NCBI RefSeq assembly: GCF_003957745.1
Contig: NZ_CP020373.1
Coordinates: forward strand, 930,001 to 994,000
Direction of reading: 5' to 3'
Origin: Shewanella khirikhana
GTDB taxonomy: Bacteria; Pseudomonadota; Gammaproteobacteria; Enterobacterales; Shewanellaceae
Length of the DNA: 64,000 nt
Part shown: positions 35,561-43,333 of the stretch, piece after piece
Numbering within the stretch: position 1 is the first letter of the stretch
Layout: each line of letters starts with the position of its first letter
Notes under the pieces: model-generated
Told to the model about the DNA's origin: nothing
Database searches by the model: none
The model's input: only the letters and a program-made list of their open reading frames with translations
Made by a program: the position numbers and the translations under genes

Positions 35561-37327
35561 ATGAAAATGAGCGTCGGGCAGGCCTATCTCATGGCACTTC
35601 AATCGTTTCAACAGAACGACTTTCATCTGGCCTATAGGTATCTGAACCCCATTGTTAAACAGGTTCCACAGCATCTGGATGCCCACTTTTTGCTCGGCCT
35701 GTGCGCTAGAAAGCTGGGGGACTCTGATATGGCTGCTCGTATTCTATTGGATTTGTTGAAAAAGAAACGCTTGCCAGACTATCTGATTGCACTGGGCAAC
35801 TTATATGTCCAACAGCAGCTGTATACCGAAGCAGAAAGCCTTTATAAGGAGGTGTTGGCACGGCAGCCACACCACGATGCGTTGGTGAATTTGTCGCGAG
35901 TTTACTTTGTACAAGCCAACTGGCTTGCCGCGAAGGATGCCCTCAAAGGGGCTCTTGCTATCAAACCTGGGGATAGGCCTTCGAGGCTGTCATACATTGA
36001 ATGTTTAAGACAGTTGGGTGAGGAAGGCGTTGCTCTAAAAGAGCTCAGGGTTTTCATTCAACAACCTGATTTGTCCCAACAGTTAATTGAAAAAGCGGCC
36101 TTTTTATTTTTTTCTCTGGGAAGTCCTGTTGAAGCCACGCAGGTGCTGGTGACCCGGTGTCAAATGGATAATATCTCCGGCGCTACAATGGATTTGATGT
36201 ATAAGCTTATTGCTGACCGGAAAACGCACTGCATTGTGGCAGCTTGGCTTGCGAAAGTACCGGCAACGCACCCTTGTTATCGTCAATCATTGGACATACG
36301 TTTTCGTACGTTATGGGGGGGCGAGCGAGACCAGGCTTTTTCCGTTTATGAGTGGTCTGACTTAAACGTTGCCGGCGTTTTTGAGGACTATGTAAAAAAA
36401 CTGATGAAATGTGGTCTTTACGAAAAGGCCTACCGAGCACTTCATAGCGGTTCATCAACTACATTCGGTGTGACTTTTCTTAAGGGAGTCCTTGCCCTTG
36501 AGATGAATGCTCCAGAAGAAGCGCATAGCTGTTTCGACGCATTGTTAGAAACAAACAGTGAAGATGGTCAATTACTGGAGTTCAAGGCCAAAGCCTGTCT
36601 GGCTTCCGAACAAATAAGTGAAGCCCGGGCCTTAATGGATACTCGCCTTAAGCAAGCAGATCTAACTCAGGGTAGCTACGCACTTTATGGGACTGTGCTC
36701 AAGAAAAGTGGTGATTTTAAGGCTTACCGGCAACTATTTGATTATGACCGTTTGGTCCAGTTTCGTTCGGTGGACCTTAAAACAGATAATCTATATGAAG
36801 ATCTGTTAGGTTATTTAACCGATTTACACTCTTTGAATTATGAACCGTTTGAACAGTCGTTGCGCGGTGGGAGTCAGACCGTTGGGCAACTGTTTGATAG
36901 TCAGGTTCCGGTGATCGTTGAGTTGAAGAAGCGGATATTGCGGCAGTTGACGGGACTGAAACGTGGCGATGAGATAGGTTCATTGAGCCCTCTGGCCAAT
37001 ATCGCTTCAGACGACTTAATCATCAAAGACTCTTGGTCTGTTCTTTTGCATTCAGGGCACTTTCACGCAAATCATTTTCACAATGCGGGTGACTACAGTG
37101 CATGTCTCTACCTTGATGTATCAGGTGTGGGTCAGGTGGCTGGAGAAGGGTGGTTGAAGTTTGGTCAGGCTGAACTAGGCGAGTGGTTCAAAGATCATCC
37201 TGACTTCATTGTTCAACCCAAAGAGGGTTTGCTCGTTGTATTTCCATCTTATATGTGGCATGGGACTGAGTCGTTTAGCGCCAATCACCAGAGAATGACA
37301 GTCGCATTTGATATCAAGTTTATATAA
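35561..37327 (+). CDS. TPR protein with C-terminal 2OG-Fe(II) oxygenase-like domain
   Basis: A 588-residue protein: about 400 N-terminal residues of TPR-like helices (QAYLMALQSFQQNDFHLAYRYLNPIVKQVPQHLDAHFLLGLCARKLGD and several following units), then a domain resembling putative 2OG-Fe(II) oxygenases of the 2OG-FeII_Oxy_5 type. The likely metal and cosubstrate residues are in HFHANHFHNAGDYSACLYLDV, VVFPSYMWHGTES and the Arg in HQRMTVAFD. The ATG at 35561 follows GGAGGG at 7 bases; an in-frame TTG at 35546 overlaps that site. Base composition is lower in GC than the genes around. No signal peptide, so it acts in the cytoplasm. Its partner may be the receptor or the imported substrate. Confidence 0.8.
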   Translation: MKMSVGQAYLMALQSFQQNDFHLAYRYLNPIVKQVPQHLDAHFLLGLCARKLGDSDMAARILLDLLKKKRLPDYLIALGNLYVQQQLYTEAESLYKEVLARQPHHDALVNLSRVYFVQANWLAAKDALKGALAIKPGDRPSRLSYIECLRQLGEEGVALKELRVFIQQPDLSQQLIEKAAFLFFSLGSPVEATQVLVTRCQMDNISGATMDLMYKLIADRKTHCIVAAWLAKVPATHPCYRQSLDIRFRTLWGGERDQAFSVYEWSDLNVAGVFEDYVKKLMKCGLYEKAYRALHSGSSTTFGVTFLKGVLALEMNAPEEAHSCFDALLETNSEDGQLLEFKAKACLASEQISEARALMDTRLKQADLTQGSYALYGTVLKKSGDFKAYRQLFDYDRLVQFRSVDLKTDNLYEDLLGYLTDLHSLNYEPFEQSLRGGSQTVGQLFDSQVPVIVELKKRILRQLTGLKRGDEIGSLSPLANIASDDLIIKDSWSVLLHSGHFHANHFHNAGDYSACLYLDVSGVGQVAGEGWLKFGQAELGEWFKDHPDFIVQPKEGLLVVFPSYMWHGTESFSANHQRMTVAFDIKFI

Positions 37328-37391
37328 TCAAACCGGTTCGATAAGAGGCTCGCTTTTAGGCTGTAAAGGCCGCGTATTCAGTCATTATCGC

Positions 37392-37411
37392 ATGTTGACA
37401 CAGGTCAACAT
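37392..37411. promoter_or_regulatory. Perfect 8-bp inverted repeat upstream of the TonB2 operon
   Basis: ATGTTGAC-ACAG-GTCAACAT. Its core TTGAC-N4-GTCAA has the spacing of CRP/FNR-superfamily sites (FNR itself prefers TTGAT-N4-ATCAA). It could equally form an RNA hairpin. The regulator is not identified. Confidence 0.5.
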
Positions 37412-37434
37412 TTTGTGAAATGATGCGAGCGGGT

Positions 37435-37526
37435 CTATGCCCTGCGGGGCATAGGAAAGGGAAGAAAACTCTAACAATCACAAGAGAAAGACCAACTTAT
37501 GTGTGATAAACGGGCGTTTGACCCGT
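37435..37526 (+). other. Hairpin-rich leader of the TonB2 operon
   Basis: CTATGCCC-TGCG-GGGCATAG (37435-37454) is a perfect 8-bp stem, and ACGGG/CCCGT (37510-37526) forms a second. Neither is followed by a T-tract, so they are not terminators. If transcribed, they would lie in a 5' leader of over 100 bases in front of the DUF3450 gene. Confidence 0.5.
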
Positions 37527-37585
37527 CAAACCGTCTGAGTTACTCGTAAGTTAAACCTTTATTCACTTCAAATTGGTTGGGAACT

Positions 37586-38368
37586 ATGTCCAAGGTAAGC
37601 AATAGAACCAAAATCGCTACTGCACTCGTTGGCGCGTTGGCTCTGGCCGGCAGCAACCTGGTAGTTGCAGATCCTCTGAAAGAGGTTCAGAAAGCCGATG
37701 CCCAGATCCACGCCGATGCGGCTGCATCTCAGAAAAAAGTAGATGGCTACTTTGATCAGGCTCAGGACATGCTGTTTGAATACGGCTCTGTCGCTGATGA
37801 GCGCGAAGCGCTGAAAGCCTACAACGACTACCTGGCTTCGCTGGTTGCTGACCAGCAGAAGACCATGACGTCTATCCAGGACGACATCAACGGTGTTGAT
37901 AAGCTGCGTCAGGGTGTTGTGCCCCTGATGTTTAAAATGGTTGAGTCACTGGAGCAGTTTGTTGCTCTGGATCTGCCATTCAACACCGAAGTACGCAAAG
38001 AGCGTATTGATAACCTGAAAAACCTCCTCAGCACTGCTGAAGTTACCTTGGCCGAAAAATATCGTCTTATCCTGGATGCTTACAGCATCGAGCGTGAGTA
38101 CGGCACTTTCGTTGCAGTTAACACTGGTAAGTTGAACCTCGACGGTAAAGAAGTGCTGGTTGACTTCTTCAACCTGGGCCGTGTTGCTCTGTATGCTCAG
38201 AGCTTGGACCAGAAGACCGGTTGGATGTACAACACTGAAACCAAAGGTTGGGACAAGCTGGAAGACAGCCACCTGCGTGAGCTGACCAAAGGCATCCGCA
38301 TTGCCCGTAAGCAGGGCGCTCTTGACCTCTTTGCGTTACCAATTCCAGCTGCGGAGACTGCAAAATAA
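37586..38368 (+). CDS. DUF3450 periplasmic coiled-coil protein of the TonB2 cluster
   Basis: Secreted 260-residue protein with signal peptide (start MSKVSNRTKIATALVGALALAGSN, cut near VVADP), then long heptad-type helix (EVQKADAQIHADAAASQKKVDGYFDQ) and a folded DUF3450 part (YGTFVAVNTGKLNLDGKEVLVDFFNLGRVALYAQS). DUF3450 genes are habitual first members of ttpC-exbB-exbD-tonB operons in Shewanella and Vibrio relatives, and probably support the TonB motor; mechanism unknown. The ATG at 37586 is preferred to a TTG three codons upstream. The stop overlaps the next ATG by one base. Confidence 0.88.
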   Translation: MSKVSNRTKIATALVGALALAGSNLVVADPLKEVQKADAQIHADAAASQKKVDGYFDQAQDMLFEYGSVADEREALKAYNDYLASLVADQQKTMTSIQDDINGVDKLRQGVVPLMFKMVESLEQFVALDLPFNTEVRKERIDNLKNLLSTAEVTLAEKYRLILDAYSIEREYGTFVAVNTGKLNLDGKEVLVDFFNLGRVALYAQSLDQKTGWMYNTETKGWDKLEDSHLRELTKGIRIARKQGALDLFALPIPAAETAK

Positions 38369-39723
38369 TGAAGAAGCTAATTTCTACCGCCGTTGTTGCG
38401 GCCAGTCTGTCACTCACTGCCGGTATGGTTAGTGCTGCCGACGCGCCAAAGACTATCGATCAGCTGCTGCAGCAGGTGAAAACCGAGCGTGTAGCTGAAG
38501 GCAAAGTCAACGCCAAGCGCGAAGCCGAGTTCAAAGCTGAGCGTGGTGATAAAGCGGCACTGCTGCAGCGTGAAAAATCTGCCCTGGCTGCCGAAAAGCA
38601 GCGTGGCAAGGACCTGAACCAAGCCTTCATCGACAACGAGCGTAAAATCGCTCAGCTCGAAGAAGACCTGAAAACTGCTCAGGGTGACCTGGGTGAGATG
38701 TTCGGTGTGGTTAAAGGTGAAGCCGGTGATTTCGCTGGTAAGCTGGTAGGTTCTAACGTTTCTGCTCAGTACCCTAAGCGTGACGTGTTCATCGCTGACC
38801 TGGGTTCTCGCAAGCAGCTGCCAAAAATCGAAGAACTGGAAAAGTTCTGGCAAGAGCAGCTGTTCGAAATGGCCGAGTCTGGCAAAGTGGTTAAGTTCGA
38901 AGCTGCCGTAACCGACATCGACGGTAACGTAGTGAACACCACTGTACACCGTATCGGTGCATTCAACCTGACTGCCGATGGCAAGTATGTTGTTTACAAC
39001 CCAGAACTGGGTCTGATCCAGCAGCTGTCTGCTCAGCCAGAAGGCTACCAGGTTGCACCTATCGCCAAGTGGGAAGCCGCTACCAGCGGTGCTGAGAAGA
39101 TGTACATCGATCCAGCTCGCGGTACTCTGCTGAACATCTTCACTCAGAAAGCCTCTTTCGAAGACCGTATCGAAGCCGGTGGTCCTATCGGTTACATCAT
39201 CATCGGTATTCTGGCTCTGGGTCTGCTGATTGGTCTTGAGCGTCTGCTGACTCTGTTCGTGATCGGTTCTAAAGTTAAGGCTCAGTCCAAGAACGTGGCC
39301 AACCCAGGTAACAACGCTCTGGGCCGTATCCTGAAAGTGTATCAGGACAACAAAGATGCCGACGTTGAAACTCTGGAGCTGAAACTGGATGAAGCCATCC
39401 TGAAAGAAACTCCTGCGATTGAGACTCGTATCTCTATCATCAAAGTACTGGCCGCTATCGCTCCTATGATGGGTCTGCTGGGTACCGTAACCGGTATGAT
39501 TGCAACCTTCCAGAGCATCCAGCTGTTCGGTACTGGCGATCCAAAACTGATGGCCGGCGGTATCTCTATGGCGCTGGTTACTACTGTACAGGGTCTGGTT
39601 GCCGCACTGCCACTGATGCTGGTTCACGCTATCGTGGTAGCTCGCAGCAAGACTATCGTACAAACTCTCGAAGAGCAGAGTGCGGGTATCATTGCTGAAC
39701 ACGCTGAGAAGAGGGCTAACTAA
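38368..39723 (+). CDS. ttpC: TtpC-like long MotA/TolQ/ExbB family protein
   Basis: 451-residue ExbB-family protein with an extended periplasmic N-terminus, as in Vibrio TtpC, which is required for TonB2 function. It has a signal peptide (MKKLISTAVVAASLSLTAGMVSAAD), a coiled coil (residues about 30-110), a DUF3450-facing globular region, a membrane span (GYIIIGILALGLLIGLERLLTLFVIG) and the proton-channel domain IAPMMGLLGTVTGMIATFQSIQLFG...LVTTVQGLVAALPLMLVHAIV. One-base overlaps on both sides show tight coupling with its neighbours. Codon bias indicates high expression. Confidence 0.9.
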   Translation: MKKLISTAVVAASLSLTAGMVSAADAPKTIDQLLQQVKTERVAEGKVNAKREAEFKAERGDKAALLQREKSALAAEKQRGKDLNQAFIDNERKIAQLEEDLKTAQGDLGEMFGVVKGEAGDFAGKLVGSNVSAQYPKRDVFIADLGSRKQLPKIEELEKFWQEQLFEMAESGKVVKFEAAVTDIDGNVVNTTVHRIGAFNLTADGKYVVYNPELGLIQQLSAQPEGYQVAPIAKWEAATSGAEKMYIDPARGTLLNIFTQKASFEDRIEAGGPIGYIIIGILALGLLIGLERLLTLFVIGSKVKAQSKNVANPGNNALGRILKVYQDNKDADVETLELKLDEAILKETPAIETRISIIKVLAAIAPMMGLLGTVTGMIATFQSIQLFGTGDPKLMAGGISMALVTTVQGLVAALPLMLVHAIVVARSKTIVQTLEEQSAGIIAEHAEKRAN

Positions 39724-40250
39724 TGATGCTATTCCTGATGGATGTTTGGGATTCCGTCAGGGGCTTCATGGCCACCGGGGGCGACGTCCTCTGGCTTGTA
39801 GCGGTTGTGCTGTTTGTCATGTGGGTGTTGATGTTGGAGCGCTTTTGGTACCTGAACTGGGTAGCACCAAAAGAGCATCTGGCCATCATCTCTGCATGGG
39901 AAGCCAGGGAAGAAACAACTTCCTGGTATGCTCACCGTATCCGTGAAGCTTGGGTATCCCAAGCGAAGCAAGATATGAACGCGCGTATGCTGATGATCAA
40001 GACCTTAGTGGCGCTTTGCCCCATGATTGGTCTGCTCGGTACCGTTACCGGTATGATCACAGTGTTCGATGTGATGGCAGTACAGGGCACCAGTAATGCT
40101 CGTATGATGGCGGCTGGTATCTCTCAAGCAACTATGCCAACTATGGCTGGGATGGTTGCGGCACTCTCAGGGGTATTCTTCAGTACCCGTCTGGATGCCA
40201 AAATGAGAATTAGCCTTGAGCGGCTGAAAGACAGCCTGCCACACCACTAA
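39723..40250 (+). CDS. exbB: Biopolymer transport protein ExbB
   Basis: Proton-channel subunit of the TonB motor, 175 residues, short ExbB2 type. Three membrane spans are visible: VLWLVAVVLFVMWVLMLERFWYL near the start, and the pair ALCPMIGLLGTVTGMITVFDVMAVQG and GISQATMPTMAGMVAALSGVFFS. It works with the following ExbD and TonB and with TtpC upstream. Confidence 0.94.
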   Translation: MMLFLMDVWDSVRGFMATGGDVLWLVAVVLFVMWVLMLERFWYLNWVAPKEHLAIISAWEAREETTSWYAHRIREAWVSQAKQDMNARMLMIKTLVALCPMIGLLGTVTGMITVFDVMAVQGTSNARMMAAGISQATMPTMAGMVAALSGVFFSTRLDAKMRISLERLKDSLPHH

Positions 40251-40263
40251 AGAGAGATTTAAC

Positions 40264-40668
40264 ATGGCTCGTAAAAAGCATTCCAGCGTAGACGAGGAAG
40301 CTCAAATCGACATGACCCCGATGCTCGACATCGTGTTCATCATGCTGATCTTCTTCATCGTAACTACTTCGTTCGTGAAGCCATCTGGTTTGGACTACAA
40401 CAAGCCTCCGGCAGCACAGGCGACCAAGAAGCCATCTGCTAACATCTTTATCGGTGTAAGCAAGACTGGTGTGATCATGATGGAAAACCGTCAGGTTGAC
40501 ATCGAGCGCGTCACTGCAAACGTTGAACGTATGCTGGCGGAAGCGCCGGAAGCCTCTGTTCTGATCCAGGCCGACAAAGAAGCCCAACACGGCATCGTTG
40601 TTAAGGTTCTGGACCAGGTGAAGGCTGCCGGTATCGACAAGATCGCGGTATCTGCGGGGAACGACTAA
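40264..40668 (+). CDS. exbD: Biopolymer transport protein ExbD
   Basis: 134-residue partner of ExbB that couples proton flow to TonB. A short cytoplasmic N-terminus (EEAQIDMTPMLDIVFIMLIFFIVTTSFV) contains the membrane span and the essential aspartate in MLDIVFI, followed by a periplasmic domain (IFIGVSKTGVIMMENRQVDIERV...VLIQADKEAQHGIVVKVLDQVKAAGIDKIAVSAG). An AGAGAG site lies before the ATG, and tonB starts three bases after its stop. Confidence 0.95.
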   Translation: MARKKHSSVDEEAQIDMTPMLDIVFIMLIFFIVTTSFVKPSGLDYNKPPAAQATKKPSANIFIGVSKTGVIMMENRQVDIERVTANVERMLAEAPEASVLIQADKEAQHGIVVKVLDQVKAAGIDKIAVSAGND

Positions 40669-40670
40669 TT

Positions 40671-41291
40671 ATGTTGAGAGCACTAGTATCTATCATTATT
40701 GGTGCTTTGGTGACATTTGGTTTGTTCTGGTTCATGGCTGCCTTGGTCGGAGGTGGCGCCACGCGCCACGATAACTCCACCGAGTCCCCGGTGATTGAAA
40801 TCACCATGGACAGGCAGGATGCGAAGGCGCAGAACAAGCCGAGGGTGGTGCCTAAGCCACCCCCACCACCAGAGCAGCCGCCAAAGCCGGATACCACTCC
40901 GCCAGACACGTCGACTAACATCGACGGCGGCCTTACCTTTAACATGGGTGGCCTTGAGGCCGGTGGTGCCAGCACTGGGTTTAAACTGGGTAACATGATG
41001 ACCCGCGATGGCGATGCAACGCCAATCGTGCGTATCGAACCTCAGTATCCTATTGCTGCGGCACGTGACGGTAAGGAAGGTTGGGTACAGCTGCGCTTCA
41101 CCATTAACGAGATTGGTGGTGTTGATGACGTTGAAGTTATCGCCGCAGAACCCAAGCGTGTATTCGATAAAGAAGCGATTCGCGCGCTCAAAAAGTGGAA
41201 GTACAAGCCAAAGGTTGTTGATGGCCAAGCCCAGAAGCAAACCGGTATGACTGTACAGTTGGACTTTAAACTGGATAAGGGAGGCAAATAA
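40671..41291 (+). CDS. tonB: Energy transducer TonB (TonB2 type)
   Basis: 206-residue transducer that spans the periplasm and contacts outer-membrane receptors. It has an N-terminal anchor (ALVSIIIGALVTFGLFWFMAALVGG), a short Pro-rich region (PRVVPKPPPPPEQPPKPDTTPPDTS) and the C-terminal TonB domain (RIEPQYPIAAARDGKEGWVQLRFTINEIGGVDDVEVI...ALKKWKYKPKVVDGQ). The proline region is shorter than that of TonB1 proteins, typical of TonB2. Last motor gene before the TPR gene. Confidence 0.95.
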   Translation: MLRALVSIIIGALVTFGLFWFMAALVGGGATRHDNSTESPVIEITMDRQDAKAQNKPRVVPKPPPPPEQPPKPDTTPPDTSTNIDGGLTFNMGGLEAGGASTGFKLGNMMTRDGDATPIVRIEPQYPIAAARDGKEGWVQLRFTINEIGGVDDVEVIAAEPKRVFDKEAIRALKKWKYKPKVVDGQAQKQTGMTVQLDFKLDKGGK

Positions 41292-41293
41292 GG

Positions 41294-42547
41294 ATGCGTC
41301 AAGTCAATAAACTTGCCAGCGCTCTGTTGCTGTCCCTGACTGCCGGCGCCTTGGTTGTTCCCATGGCGCAGGCTGTTGAAAAGTGTCCAATGGAAAAGCG
41401 CCAGTCCCGAGCTGTTGGAGAAAGTGTAGGTAAGAAGGTACAAAAGTCCTTCGAAGCCTACACCAACGGCCAGGTTGACGAAGCGATTGCTATTCTGCTT
41501 GAAGCCAATGCCAAAGGTGACTTTGACAAGGCCTATGTTGCCCGTATGCTGGGTAACTTTTATGCCGAGAAGGGCCAGATGGGCACTGCTATCAAGTACA
41601 TGAAGCAAGCCGTTGACGCCGATGTACTGGGCGGAACCGACCATGCAGCCTCGATGAAGCTGTATGCGGATCTGCTCATCCAGGAGAAGAAGTGGAAAGA
41701 GGCTATTGCCGTTTACTATAAGTGGATGGACTTTGCCTGTAAGACTGACGATCCTGTGGTATATCGTCGCATCGGTATCGCGTACAGCGAACTGAAGCAG
41801 TGGGACAAGGTAGTTGAGGTTGCAGACAAAGGTCTGTCTCACGCCAAAGAGCCCGATAAGAACCTGTATCAGATGAAATTGACTGCTTACTTTGAGAAGA
41901 AGCAGTACAAGAACGCTGTAAAGGTACTTGAGACCATGGTTCCGTTGTTCCAGGACGACAAACGTCTTTGGATCCAGTTGGCACAGTTTTATCTGCTGAC
42001 CGAGGATTTTCCTCGTTCGCTGCAGACCTATGATCTGTGCTACCGCAACGGCTTCCTGAAAGAAGACGGCAGCAACCTGACTCGCTTCACTCAGCTGCTT
42101 GCCAGCCAGGGCGCTCCTTATCGTGCCAGTACCATCATGGAAAAATACATGAAGGCTGGTGTGATTGAGACCAACGCCAAGAACTACGAGCAATTGGCTA
42201 ACTTCTACTCCAATGCCAAAGAAACGGTAAAAGCTGCCGAATTCTATGGCAAGGCTGCAGAAGAGAAGAACGATGGCAAGCTGTATCTGAAGCAGGGCCG
42301 CATGCTGGCACTGGCTGAGAAATACTCTGCAGCTATCCCGGTTCTCGAAAAGGCGCTCAATGCCGGTGTTGAACACCCAGGTGAAGTTCACTTCGAACTG
42401 GCTCTGGCTCATCTTCAACTGAAGCAGTACAAGTCCGCACATCGCCGTGCGAAACTGGCTGCCCAGGACAAGAAGACCGAGCGCAGTGCCAAGAGCTATG
42501 TCTCTTACATCGAAGAGAAAGCACGTATCAACAACGTGACTCTGTAA
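41294..42547 (+). CDS. TPR-repeat periplasmic protein of the TonB2 cluster
   Basis: 417-residue secreted protein (signal start MRQVNKLASALLLSLTAGALVVPMAQAVEK) built of TPR-like helical repeats (for example AIAILLEANAKGDFDKAYVARMLGNFYAEKGQMGTAIKYMKQAVDADVLG; ELKQWDKVVEVADKGLSHAKEPDKNLYQ). It is the usual final gene of DUF3450-ttpC-exbB-exbD-tonB operons, begins two bases after tonB and ends at a strong terminator. It may act as a periplasmic scaffold for the motor; role not proven. Confidence 0.9.
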   Translation: MRQVNKLASALLLSLTAGALVVPMAQAVEKCPMEKRQSRAVGESVGKKVQKSFEAYTNGQVDEAIAILLEANAKGDFDKAYVARMLGNFYAEKGQMGTAIKYMKQAVDADVLGGTDHAASMKLYADLLIQEKKWKEAIAVYYKWMDFACKTDDPVVYRRIGIAYSELKQWDKVVEVADKGLSHAKEPDKNLYQMKLTAYFEKKQYKNAVKVLETMVPLFQDDKRLWIQLAQFYLLTEDFPRSLQTYDLCYRNGFLKEDGSNLTRFTQLLASQGAPYRASTIMEKYMKAGVIETNAKNYEQLANFYSNAKETVKAAEFYGKAAEEKNDGKLYLKQGRMLALAEKYSAAIPVLEKALNAGVEHPGEVHFELALAHLQLKQYKSAHRRAKLAAQDKKTERSAKSYVSYIEEKARINNVTL

Positions 42548-42567
42548 CGGCGCTTGATCCCAAGCTC

Positions 42568-42596
42568 AAAAAAGCCACCCTCGGGTGGCTTTTTTA
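42568..42596 (+). terminator. Intrinsic terminator of the TonB2 operon
   Basis: AAAAAAGCCACCC/GGGTGGCTTTTTT with a tight two-base loop (TC), ending the DUF3450-to-TPR unit. Confidence 0.92.
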
Positions 42597-42747
42597 TTGG
42601 CGGCGAAACAGGGAAACGCAAGTTGCCAATGGGTGTCTGACTGGCTGTTAGTGCCCAGGCCTCACAGGTGGTTTACTGTTTAGTGATTGCCTCTGTGAAT
42701 GTTTGCGGCAACGTGTCTTGCCAATATCCGTTAGATCTACTGACAGA

Positions 42748-43257
42748 CTATTGCAGCTGCTCCATCACCGAATGTTTGCCTTTGTCCTGCTCGAGTAATT
42801 TGGCGATGGTTTCGGTATTGGTAAACAGCTTTTCGATCCGCTGCTCACGATTGGGACTGCAGACACAGGCGGCCAGCTTGTACTCCATTTGCACGCTGTG
42901 GTCCTTATCATATTTGTGTACAAACTCCCGTATAGCGCTTTCGATGCGCTCGGTCACCACAGATGTACCTTCGGTATCTATGTTAAACAGTCCCAGCGCG
43001 AAGCAGTCATCACTCATCCTTGCCAGCAGGTCAGTCGCCCGTAATAGGGCGCCTTCAATTTCTTTGGTAAACAGCTCTAAAATACCGGGGTGTTTAATGG
43101 TTTCGCGCAGGTGAGGGTACAGATACAATAGCGCCAGACTTTGTTGTTCACGAATGTGCCTGTGCCATTCGCGATTGAACACTTCCAAAAAATAGGTTTG
43201 ATTGTAGACGCCCGTCTCCGGATCCCTGAATCCGGAATTACGAAATGAATAAATCAT
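42748..43257 (-). CDS. Degenerate GGDEF-domain protein, probably catalytically inactive
   Basis: 169-residue single-domain protein. The start RDPETGVYNQTYFLEVFNREWHRHIREQQSLALLYLYPH follows the opening of diguanylate cyclase domains (D-x-LTGLxNR ... L-D-I-D), but the metal-binding Asp motif is replaced by YPH. The signature loop reads RMSDDCFALGLF instead of RxGGDEFxLL. Both changes argue against cyclase activity, so it may bind a ligand or a partner. There is no sensor domain, signal or membrane span. A GGAG site lies 8 bases before the ATG. Divergent from the DUF885 gene. Confidence 0.72.
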   Translation of the reverse strand: MIYSFRNSGFRDPETGVYNQTYFLEVFNREWHRHIREQQSLALLYLYPHLRETIKHPGILELFTKEIEGALLRATDLLARMSDDCFALGLFNIDTEGTSVVTERIESAIREFVHKYDKDHSVQMEYKLAACVCSPNREQRIEKLFTNTETIAKLLEQDKGKHSVMEQLQ

Positions 43258-43333
43258 AAGGCGAACTCCTGCAAAGGTTCTGATCCCAGTATAGGAAACT
43301 TTGCGGGTTTATAGCGAAAGGGAGATAAGGATA

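Noticed and set aside
38410..39702. Minus-strand frame opposite ttpC (430 residues)
   Set aside because: Arises from strong codon bias in ttpC; no protein family features.
41042..42442. Minus-strand frame opposite tonB and the TPR gene (466 residues)
   Set aside because: Spans two genuine genes on the other strand and is not protein-like.
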